Source of the DNA: Symbiodinium natans
Lineage: Eukaryota > Sar > Dinophyceae > Suessiales > Symbiodiniaceae
Assembly (NCBI GenBank): GCA_905221605.1
Contig: CAJNDS010002509.1
Location: 124,001-188,000 of the forward strand
Direction: 5' to 3'
DNA length: 64,000 bases
Shown: positions 10,101-22,100 of the stretch, piece by piece
Layout of the letters: each line of letters starts with the position of its first letter
How positions within the stretch are numbered: position 1 is the first letter of the stretch
Translations under genes and position numbers: made by a program
The notes under the pieces: model-generated
Database searches by the model: none
Told to the model about the DNA's origin: nothing
Seen by the model: only the letters and a program-made list of their open reading frames with translations

Positions 10101-13100
10101 GGGTTTTAGGCTCTTAGGGTCAAAGGTGTAGGACTCCATCTAGGGTTTAGAGGGTTTAGGGTTTATGGTTCAGGGTTCAGGGTTTAGGGCCTGTATAGGG
10201 TTTAGGGCTTAAGGCTTTCAAACGTGGGTGAGGCTCACGGGGTTTAGAGGGCATAGGCGGTTTGAGTTTCAGGGGGTGCGGCCAGCAGGTTCATGGGGCG
10301 ACTTGCCACCCTCAACTCTAACACCTAAGTCCCAAGCATGAACACCGTCCTTCCTTTTGAATCGTGGTTCCCTGTAATTGCCTTGCTTTTCCTATGTCTC
10401 TCTGGGTCGTCATAGGACTGTGGGTGACTTAGTCCGAGGTTCATGCAGAGGTCAGTGCTTCTTGAAAGCTAAGGTTGCTCAGCCTCTGTACAACTCTGCA
10501 GGTCTTCAGCCAACTTTTTTGTTCATGAGGCTTCCTTCCAAACCCCACAAAGAAAAACAAGATGTACCTAAACACACTGTTTACTCAGTGTGCTCCTGAG
10601 TTACTAAGATGGATCCTATAGCCCTAAACCCTAAGCCCTAAACCCTGAACCCTGAACCCTAAACCCTAGGTTACTCAAATGGTTCCCTGTAGCTTCCACA
10701 GGCACTTAAAAGGGGAGCCTGGGACCCTGGATGTACCCCTTATATACCCTATACAGCCCAAGGGCCCATACCTCAGATCCTTTTAAAGAAGGTAAGGGAC
10801 CATATTAAGAGCCCATATAAGTACCCTGAGAACGAACGGTATCCTCCTTCGCCCTAAACCCTAAACCCTCCTAAACCCTAAACCCTAAACCCTAAACCCT
10901 AAACCCTAAACCCTCGGACGGACCCCTGCAGCTTCCCCACAGGATCATGGTGGAGGGCGAGCACTTTTCTCTTCGATCGAGTCGGGAGATGATCGCTACA
11001 TCTGCACCTTTGAAGACACTGGCTCCGTTCGTCGAGAAGGGTCTTATATCTACCAGGAGCCATGGTTTAGGGTTTAGGGTTGAGGGTTTAGGGTTTCAGG
11101 TTGCAAGAACCCCTACCCCCCCCCCCCCCCCCCCCCCCCCTCCCCCCCCCTGCCACGAACTACGTTCAATCAGACCCTACGACCCCGATAACCCACGAGA
11201 ATGAGCTTAAATGAGCTGGCCATGCTAACTCAAGTTTTCCGAGTTTTCCAGGCTGCTGTTTCAGATGGCTTCTTGAAACTTCGCCACTGAACCCGGAATC
11301 TTAAACCAAAAGCCCAAAACCCGACGCAAGTGCCGTGTACACTCTCAGAGTGGGAAGATGGTTCCAAGTCACCTTAGGGTGTAGCGTTTAGGGTCTTAGG
11401 GTTGAGGGTGAACCCTGCATGCTAAAGGACTGCATGCACAGGTCATGAACAGGTCTGATCGGTTTAGGCACAGTGGGCTGTAGGTGGCGAAAAAGCCACA
11501 CATCTGAGGCCCTATAAGGCATAGGGTGGTGGCAGGTTTCTGTGCAGGCTTCTGTGGTTGCATTTGACGTTTGAGTCTATTGCTTGCAAAGACCTCCGAA
11601 GACTCCTCTACACGCGAAGCTGGAAGATATCCTCACGCCATACACTGTTGAGTTTGACGTGTTAAGGGTATCATGAGGCCCGAAAGATCGGCTTCACGGC
11701 TGGCCCCAGCAGCATGAGCTTGGCAGGAGTATCCAAAGAGCGACGGATTCCGAGTTCAAGTTGTGTGCGTTGGCATGCTGCACCTTTGCTCGCCTCAGTT
11801 GCTTTCAGACTGTCAGGACTGAGGGTCGTAAGATGAGGCATTTCTACAGGGGGGGGGGGGGGCTAGTGTATGGCAGCATTATCATAAAGATTGGGGGTCG
11901 CTGTGCCCAACCGCCAGACTATGAGTGCCATACTTCTTATGCCTTGCGCTTTGCGTCATGTAGAGGCATGCTCCATGTCATCTCACCCCAAGCTTAGGGA
12001 GCCTTAGGGGGTAGTGGAAAGTATTCGAGAACCTTGGGTTACACACACCCCCTTGAACCCCTCTCTCAAGAACCCTAGAATCTAAACCCGAAACCCTAAA
12101 CCCTAAACCCTACAATTCCTACAATGAGAGACCCGAAGCCGATCTTTTTACACCCCAGGGGCGCCAGCCCATGCTTCCAGGGACCCAGACAAAATCCTTG
12201 AGGTTTCCAGGAACCAAAAACTACCATTTGCTTAAGACCCTAAACCCTAAACCCTAACCCCAAAAAGAGGTTTAGGGTTTAGGCTTTAGGTCATAGTCCC
12301 TAGATACGCTGATCAGGAAGAATACTTTCTATTTTTTGTTTTTTGGGGTGGATCTTAAGCAGATAGTAGAAGATCATCATGAGCCCCGGGAATGCTAAAC
12401 CCAAAACCCTAAACAGCAAGACGGTTTAAGGGTTTAGGGTTTAGGGTTTAGGGTTTAGGCAAATGTTGGGGAGCCTAGCTTGATTGTTGCATATCCCTGA
12501 ACCTTATCTCAAGCATGGCCATGAAGAGCGTCCAAGGTCCTGAAATTCGGATTGAGGGCATTTCGGGTTTAGGGTTTAGGGTTTAGGGTTTAGGGTTTAG
12601 GGTTTAGGGTTTAGGGTTTAGGACTTTAGGGTTTAGGACTTTAGGGTTTATGCAGATGCCTTGGTCGATCCTGAATTTCGAAGCTCCGCCCCCCCCCCCC
12701 CCCCCCCCCTCCCCTCCCAAGTCTGCAGAAGCCTCACTCGGAGCTAGCTGCGACCCGACCCCTAACCCTCACCAAGCCCTAAACCCTGGACCCCTAAACC
12801 CCAAGACCCTAAAGACCCTCCATCAATCCTCAGACCTGGCCCAGGTACTACAGCCACTCCCCTAAACTCTACACCCTAAACCCCTAAGACCCGAAACCCT
12901 AAACCCTAAAGCCCTAAACCCAGGTACTACGGCTACTGCGTAGTTTCACCCACGATCCTTTCCTCCGAAGAGCTGGACGACGCTCCCATTTCCGAGCTGA
13001 CCAGCACCATTCAGAATCTAGGGAGCCCAGTGGTGCCCTTTACCCGTTTTTGTTTTTGGGTTTGGGGTTTAGGGTTTAGGGTTTACTTATAAAGTAACCC

Positions 13101-16100
13101 TTATTATAACATGGTCGCTGGGTTACTAAGGAATGGCCACAGCTGCGTCTTGAGCCTCAAAGCGCCTTGGGCTCTTCAGGATTTAGGGTTCAGGGTTTAG
13201 GGTTTAGGGTATAAGGTTTTGGGGTCTAGGGTTTAGGGTTTAGGGTTTAGGGTTTTAGGGTTTGGGGTTTAGGGCTTGGGGTTTAGGGTTGGTTTTGGGT
13301 TTTCGGTTGGTTTGAGAAGGTCTAGAGCTGAGAGGCGTGGGGAGGTTGGGGCCACGTGGAACTCAGTGTGACGCGGAGGCATTTTGCTTAAACCCCAAAA
13401 TCCAAAACCCCAAACCCCAAACCCTAAACCCTAAACCCTAAACCCTAAACCCTAAACCCTAAACCCTAAACCCTAAACCCTAAACCCTAAACCCTAAACC
13501 CTAAACCCTAAACCCTAAACCCTAAACCCTAAACCCTAAACCCTAAACTGAACCCAAGCGGTGAAGGCATGCCTGCTGGGGCCTAAAGCTTCAACCCAAA
13601 GCCCGACGTCTCTGGACAATCCGCGTCCCCCCGTCGATTGCTTTCCTAGAATAGGGTTCGAAGTTCGAAGACTTCCCTAAAACTGAAGCCCAAAACCTCC
13701 CTAAACCCTAAACCCCAAACCCTAAACCTTGTAAACCCTAAACTCTAACTCCCCCCGCCCCCGAGGAGAAGGAGGTTGCAGCGCAGCTTCAGAAGATTTT
13801 CGGCCAGACGATCTTTGGAATCACGTTTTATCGCTCCATTGTCAATGGCTCCTCGGTGAAGAAGGTTTTTCCCACCGAGGGGCTGCCTGTTGGGCTTAGG
13901 GTTTAGGGTTTGGGGTTGAGGGTTTAGGGTTTAGGGTTTCAGGTTTAGGGTTTAGGGCTTCACAGCATTCAGAGGTCTTTGTATGTAGGAAGGCCTGCAA
14001 TCTTTCGCCTGGAATCTAGATAGATCTGCGGTGCACCGAATGAAGAACTTGAAATGGGATGACGCCCGCATGTATGTTTAGCCTTCAAGTAGAGCATATT
14101 GAGCCAGTCTTAAGGATGAGTTGCTGGATTGTTTTTGGCAGGACGGATGCTTCGGCCGAGCCGTTGGCTCAAGCTCCGAGCATCTGAAAGGACTCAGGCA
14201 GAAGGCCATGCCATTGTGGTGCCAGTGCCCGGCATGCAATCAGACGGTGGAGATGGACACAGACTGCACCCCTGACGATCTGGGATGGCAAGGCCTTGTG
14301 CGGCAGTGCCCACAATGTCACCAGCAGTGCAGATTGGTGCACTTGGAGGTCCATTTCCAAGACCAAGCAGTGTCTTGGCTTTCAACCGCTGTCTGTGGAC
14401 TTTGCGCTTTGGTTGTCGCCGTTGAGGCGGCGCCGGCTGTCATTATCTGCGGGGCCATCGCAGGGGCCGTGGGTGGTTGCAACGACATGGCGCATGGCAC
14501 ACTTCGAGACGATGGTTGGCGTGTTTGCTCCGGGGCTTTTGGTGTGCTGACAAGCGTGGCGGGTGGCGCATCCGGTGTGCTCAAGAACTTTGCAAATGTA
14601 AGCCGTGCCAGGCATGTTACAGCATGGAACAAGGCTGAAAAGCTTGCCAAGTTAGCATCCCAGGGAGCGACTGTCGACGAGGCAGCCAAGGCTACCAAAG
14701 CAGCACGGGTGGTAGCGCAAGCTGCAAAGGCTGCTGAGCAAACGGGGAAGCAAGCAAGAGCAGCTGAAGTGGCCTACCGAGCCATTTCCAGCGTCAGTGC
14801 CTGCTGCACTTCCGTAGAGGGAATTGCCAAGGGCGACGCAGTCAAGGCGGTTGGCGGATGTGTTACCGCAGGTTGCAGCGCGGGCAGTGCAGTTCAAACC
14901 GGCATGACACCCGTAAACTTTGTCGAGTCCGCGGACTCTGCGGTCAACAAGTCCATAGTCGCCTCATGCGGGCGCGCGAGCCTGGCGGATCTGGCTCGAG
15001 ACACACGCCGGGCCGGCCCAAACACTCCAGTGACCATAAACGGCAAAGTGACCAAGAGCCTGCGAGAAGCCGCAGCCTTGTCCAAGAACGCTTTGCACCA
15101 GGCTTATGCGGAGGTTCAAGCAGCCAGCAGCAAAGCCGAGACGATTGCAGAAAGTGTGGGTGGTAAACTCTTCAGGGAAGGCTCGAGAGCCCCGCAAATG
15201 TTGGCCGAGAATTGCGATTCCTTGATGGAAGTGCACGCCTGTCTGACAGAGCCTGTGAAGAGCCTGCGCAAGAGCAAGAGCCGGCGCAGGAGCCTTCGCG
15301 AAAGCTTGCGCAAGAGCCTGCGCAAGAGCCGGCGCAAGAGCCTGCGCAAGAGCCCACGGAAGATCTCGCGCAAGAGCCGGCGCAAGAGCCTGCGCAAGAC
15401 CTTGTGCAAGCGCCCGTGCCAGAGCCCACGCAAAAGCCTGCGCAAGAGCCTACACACGAGCCCACGCAGAGCCCGCGCAAGACCCCGCCTGCGCAAGACT
15501 CTGCGCAATTTGCTGCGCAAGACCCTGCGCAAGACGCTACGCAAGACCCTGCGCAAGACCCTGCGCAAGACCCTGCCTGAGACCCTTCGCAGGATTGCGC
15601 CAGAGCCTGCCCAAGAGCCTGCGCAAGAGCAGATCAACTGCAAGGCTTTTGCTGTCTGATGGGCTTACTCCCCAGCTGCAAGCTCTGCATTGCGGCTTGA
15701 GTTGCAAGGCGAGCAAGTTTTCCAGAGCAGCTGGAGTTGAAGCAAATCCTGTGCCGCACATCCCAATTTTGTCAGCGGCTCACTGTCCTTTGTAAGGGCC
15801 ATGCCCGCTCATTTAGGTTCGGGCTTAGATGTATCGATCGCGAAGTTTCCGGCCGCCGAGTTATTCTTGATATCTTGTTGGTCTGAAGGCATCAGGATGT
15901 GGACCCCAAACCCCTGAATCCCCTAAACCCTAAACGTGTTGGTCTGAAGGCATCAGGATGAGTGGACCCTAACCCCTAAACTAAACCCTAAACCCTAAAA
16001 TGCTATCGTTTTGTTCACGATGTGTGTGTGGAGTCTCCTGGCGGTCGGGCTGTGCCATTTGCGAGTTGCAACAAGACACGTAACTTTGCCTCAGGTCCCA

Positions 16101-19100
16101 GACCCCTTGGAGGATCCACAAAGTAGATCCCCTTTAAGGGTTCCTAAAAATGGCCGAATAGCAGAGTAGGGTACTATTTGTGGGCTTCTACTTTTTGGAT
16201 CCTCCCGGGGGTCTGGGGTGAGCGTGCTGACAAGAAAAGGTGGAGCGAGCAGTGTCATGCCATATTGCACACATTGCTCCTACAGACAAGCTGCATGTGC
16301 AGCAATCGGCTGGACGAGCAAACTCTCTCGTAGCGAGCTCGGCCCTTGGGACATGTAAAATTTCCCCCTATTGGGGTTCAGAGGATCATAGGCAGGAATA
16401 TTTTTCAGAGGGTTTAAAGGCCATCCTAGGTAGTCTTTCAGCCGTGCTCCGAAACCCTCGAACCCTCAACCCTCATGCTCTCAAGTGCCGAAGCTCTGAA
16501 GCCCAACGCTCCAATCAGTCTGCCCTCGCCTCAACCCTACGAATCCCCCCAAAAATCCCCTAAACCCCCTAAGCCCTAAACCCTAAACCCTTGTCAGCCC
16601 AAGAAGTCGGTAACCCCAAATTCCCCCCCCCCCCCCCCCCCCCCCCCCAAACAAAAAAAAAAAAAAACTCGAGCTCTCAAAGCTCAACCTGTGAGGGCCC
16701 TAGAGGGCCCTGAAGCCCGGAAACTTACCCTAAACCCTAAACCCTAAACCCAAACCCTAAACCCTAAACCCTGAACCCTGAACCCTGAACCCTGAACCCT
16801 AAACCCCAACCCCTCAACCCTAAACCTGAAGAGAAATCAAGCACAGGCCGCGAGGAGTCTTTGGTCACCGCTCCTTGGCCTTATCTTGGAGGTCAGTTTG
16901 TGGTTCAGGGGTGGGGCTCTTTGGTTGAGACGCTTCTATAGGGTTTAGTGTTTAGGGTTTAGTGTTTAGGGTGTAGTGTTTAGGGTTTAGGGTGTAGTGT
17001 TTAGGGTTTAGTGTTTAGGGTTTAGGGTTTATTTTTTAGGGTTTAGTGCTTAGGGTTTAGGAGTTAGGCTTTGGGGTTTCGGGGCCAAGGGGTTGCGATG
17101 GGCACTTCGGGAAGGTTAGAGAGTATTGAGAGTGGCACGTGGGTTGAATTGGAAGCTGTAGCGTCCGAAAATATGTGGCTCCTGTAGTAGCCATTTCAAC
17201 CACCTCTCACCTCAAACCCGAACAACCAACCCTAAACCCCAAACCCTGATTCTCCTCCTGGTTTGGTCGGTATCTGGGTGTTTAGGCTTTACGGCTTTAA
17301 GGTTTGGGTTTCGATCCTAAACCACAAACCCATCAGCAGAGCCTCTCTCTCATGAGGATCTCTGGCCGGGCGTCCCGCGCTGGGGGATCATCGACCACTT
17401 TGGCGATGTTGTGCCTCCTGACCGGCATTATGGTTCTACTACTCTTTGCTTAAGAACCCCAAAAGAATACACAAAATATAAGAATCCCTATATATAATTA
17501 TGGTTCTACTACTATTTGCTTAAGAACCCCAAAAGAATCAAAAATGATAATAATCCCTATATTACCCCTAATAAGTGAGCCTGACTTGCATTCAAAATCC
17601 CCCCTTGGAATTTTTGTTGATATAAAACCCAAGAGGATATTAAGCATTTTGTTCTTTTGTTTAGTAAGGTTCTAAGGGGAGTATAGCATTTTCGCAGGAG
17701 AGTAGGTGGCCTTGAACCTTTTTGGGGTAGTATCTTCCCTATAGAATCCCAACGGTTAACCTTTAGTTCCCGTATAAAGTCTGGACAAGCAAGTGCATTT
17801 TCGTGCTAGTCCTTCATCGCGAACAAGGGAAATTTGGTGCCTTGTATCCCCGTAAGCAACCCCCTGTTTCTTCGTTCCTTGCCAAGATCCACTGAGTCTT
17901 GAGTGTTTGGCTAGGACGCCCGGTAGTGCCCTTCTGATCCTTCACACTCCTAACTTCCCAAAATACATAGCAAACGAGTTCTCTTCATCTCTTGGGGTAC
18001 TGGGAACCTAGTATGTCGCATGTGAGGGCTTATGGGCCTATACAAGTATGGCATAAGCACGACTTTGCAATCTTGAAACCCCATTCCCGCAATCGAAATT
18101 TGGCATGTGGCAGGCCTGAACTCTCAACCCCATTCCATTCTGTTGTGAAGCTGACCATCTACGAAGCAAGTTTGATTTTAACTCTGGGTTGACTGGTTTA
18201 GCATGAGCCAGGGGCGGGTTCGCCGGATTTCGGTTTTCGGGTTGGCCCTGCGAGTGCTCCAAATGGAGCTTTGTGTGTAGGGTGGGTTGCACTAAGCCCT
18301 AAACCCTAAACCCCAACCCTAAGCCCTAGACCCTAGACCCTAAACCCTAAGCCCCAAACCCTAAACCCTGAACCCTAAACCCTAAACCCTAAACCCTAAA
18401 CCCTCAGCAAGGAATGAGCTCTTGAAGGAGATGCAGTTTAAGCCTCGCATGTCACTCCGAGACCGCTGCGGCTCGGCAGTGCATGCGCCTTAGGGTTTAG
18501 GGTTTAGGGTTTAGGGTTTAGGGCTCAGGGTTTAGGGTTCAGGGTTGAGGGTTTAGGGTTCAGGGTTTAGGTTTAGTGTTTAGGGTTTGGGGCTTAGGGT
18601 TTAGGGTTCAGGGTTTAGGGTTTAGGGTTCAGGGTTCAGGGTTTAGGGTTTAGAGTCTAGAGTTTAGGGTTTGGGGCTTAGGGTTTCGGGTTTAGGGTTC
18701 AGGGTTTAGGGTTCAGGGTTGAGGGTTTAGGGTTCAGGGATTAGGGTTTAGAGTTTCGGGTTTGGGGCTTAGGGTTTAGGGTTTAGGGGGTTAGGGTTTA
18801 GGGTCTCTTGGTCCCCTGCAGTGCCATGGGTGTTTTCAACTCGTTTTGCTTCTCCCTAAACCCTAAACCCTAAACCCTAAACCCTAAACCCTAAACCCTA
18901 AACCCTAAACCCTAGACTGCAAACCAAAAAAACTGAGGGATCTGAGAGCATGGGCCCAACAGCCCAACAATGTGGATTTGCCTTCAAGTCGTGAGCTTTT
19001 GTTTTCTGGGTTCGATTCTGAGTCTAGTTCCCCAACAAGGGGCCCCATGTCTACTTCCTTGGATTTCTTGAGCCTTGCGCTCTCTCACTCTGACTCTTTT

Positions 19101-19115
19101 TCTTTATTTACTGAG

Positions 19116-19149
<34 letters not shown>

Positions 19150-22100
19150 TATACACACACATATATATATATATTCCCTCTCTCTCTCTCTCTGTTTCTC
19201 CTCTTTCCTCTCTTCTCTCCACTCTCTCCTCTTTCCTCCATCTCTCTCTGGCTATCTGGCTCTCCCTGCTCTGGCTCTCCCTGCTCTGGCTCTCTCCCTA
19301 CTGTGGTTTAGGGTTCAGGGTTTAGGGTTTAGGGTTTAGGGTTTAGGGTTTAGGGTTTAGGGTTTAGGGTTTAGGGTTTAGGGTCAGTATCAGATGTACA
19401 GTGCCTCATTCAAAGCCCGCTTAAGCAGTACCTGCCAAGCAGCTCCGTTCTGGACCCTGCCCATGAACCCTGCACAGGCATCGCATCACAAGAATGCCCA
19501 CTATCAGGGTGTAGGGTTACCCTAAACCCTAAACCCTAAACCCTAATCCCAAGGGTAGAATGAAAGTCACCACTCCCCACTTCGCAAGTGGCAGGGAAAT
19601 TGTTTCCAGGCGAAGGCCCTACTACTTGCTTGAAACTGTTTCCAAATACAGAAGCAGTCTTCCTTGTCAGGGTAATGGAGGGATGACTATCTTGTGTTTT
19701 TTTGCGGAGTTCTTAATTCAGGAAATAGTCGTTCCAAAAAAGACTTGAAACCCCAAAATTTGGACCTCAGCCAGTGTCACAGTCCTTAGCCTGAACCCCT
19801 GAAGTCAATCCCCCATACCTACAAACGGTCTAAACCCCATAAACCTGTGAAGTTGCAATGCTGTACACCCCAGAAGCACGAACAGCCGACTCCGTTGAGG
19901 GAAGGCTTAGAATCCCTACTCGTACGTTTGGGTTCCCTAGGCAAAACCCCTAAACCCTGCAGGCCCTGCACCCTACACCCTTCCCAGTTGCGCCGACGTC
20001 AGACTCGCCAACCAACCGGCAACAGCCGAAGCTCTCGAGGCCGACGGCCGCTTTTTCGACGCAGGGATTTCAGGGGTAACTCGAAACCACATGGCCGGGT
20101 AAACCCTCAACCCTAAAAGCTTAGGGTTTAGGGTTATATGATTGCTTTATGATATGGTTGGATCTTATCATATCATATGGTACGATTATAGGGCTTAGGG
20201 TCTAGGGGTGAAGTGCTATTTAGGGGGGGGGGGGGGGGGGGGGGGGGGTAGCCTTTTGGTGGGGTTTCACGGTTTAGGGTTTAGGCCCCCCCCCCCCCCC
20301 CCCTCCCCCCCTCCACCCCTCTTGTCGAAAACTCAGACTGCGAAGGGTTGCTTTGACAACTCAGCCAGCACTTCAAACCCTAAACCCTCAACCCTCAACC
20401 CTCAACCCTAAACCCTAAACCCTGAACCCTAAACTCTAGAAGTAGTAGGGCAACACAAGAAGGAGGAAGTCCTTGGTGGATGGCGTGGAGCTCCTTTGCG
20501 TCGTCATGCTCGTTCGCCACGGCCGCCGGGGCTTGATGTAGTTTGGGGTTTAGGGTTTAGGGTTTAGGGTTTAGAGTTTAGGGTTTGGGTTTAGAGTTTT
20601 AGGTTTAGGGTTTAGGGTTTAGGGTTTGCTTGGAAGCCCTTTTGACTCAGTACGTCTACTTAGTGTCCCCTCTTAGAATCCCCAGAACCCACCTTACTAG
20701 CCCTACTTGCTGAGTCAGAAGGGCTTCCAAGTAGGGTTCATAGGCCCCTGTCAGATTGCCTGCACAGGATTCTTCTCGACACCCCAGTCCACTTATAAAG
20801 AGTATCTACTTGGAGGCCGTGATATACAAGAACACCCCCCAACCCCAATCCCGAAACCCCAAAAACGCGAAATTCGCAGCCCAAACCTTGAAACCCCAAA
20901 CCTTGAGCCCCAAGCCACTAAACCCTAAGCCCTAAACCCTAAACCCCAAACCCCAAACCCCAAACCCCAAACTCCCGGCCCGGCATCGCCTCAGCTTCTC
21001 AAGCTTTGGGCTTCGGGCGTTACTTTGGTTGAGGGTTTAGTGTTTAGGGTTTAGGGTTAGGGTGAGTTCTCTTTTACTACAGGGCTTAGGGTTTAGGGTT
21101 TAGGGTTTAGGGTTTAGGGTTTAGGGTTTAGGGTTTAGGGTTTAGGGTTTAGGGTTTAGGGATACTCGCGTGCAGAGTTGAGAGGAGTTGCGAGTGGCAC
21201 CTGCAAGTTCGTTCGAGCGACTCATGATGCGGCTACGGGGAGCTTGTGCGCGCATCTTGAGTTCTAAGCCGGGATACGTTCATGACCATGCGGGTATCCT
21301 AAACCCTAAACCCTAAACCCTAAACCCTAAACCCTAAACCCTAAACCCTAAACCCTAAACCCTAAACCCTAAACCCTAAACCTAAACCCTCAGTTCAGGG
21401 TTCGGCAGGCAGGTTTTGGGGGGTTTGGGTTGTTGTGTAAACTCACTCCCCACTCCCTCAGGTTCAGGGTTCAACTTGTGCGGCGGTCACCCTAACACCC
21501 TAAACCCCTGAACCCTAACCCTAAACCCTGAACCATAAACCCTAAACCCTAAACCCTAAGGGGGGCGAGGGCCTGTGAGTCCCAGGAGAGCGTACGCCGA
21601 AGCAGAAGATCAAAGGCAAGCTGACTTTGAGCAACTGCTTCCAAGCAGGACATGGGGGTTTTAGGGTTTAGGGTTTAGGGTTTGGGGTTTAGGGTTTAGG
21701 GTTTAGGATCTAGGGTACACCTCAACACTTCCCCAAAGCTAGGAAGAATTCAGAACATGCATCAACAATGTTCCTTCGTATGTCACCATAAACCCGAGAC
21801 TCTGAAGCGTGGGGTCTCCCGTGCCTCTGCAAGGGGCAAATGCACGAGACCATGGAGCATACATCTAGAAATCATACCCTAAACCCTAAACCCTAAACCC
21901 TAAACCCTAAACCTACACCCTAAACCCTAACCCGAACCCGAACCATGTACTTGCAGAGTATATACTTGCCCTTAAAGGGGCTCCTACATGGTAGCTTTAG
22001 GGCCCAAGTAAATGCGATATAGGTACTTGGACCCTTTAGGCAAACCTCAAATCCTCTCCGAAATCCCAGACCCCAATCACCATACACACGACGTCTTACT

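Noticed and set aside
10272-10310. Segment reading GAASRFMGRLA as the GGG-loop exon of the kinase
   Set aside because: The exon at 10943 gives a better match (DHGGGRALF) and continues to GSYIYQE in phase with both neighbours.
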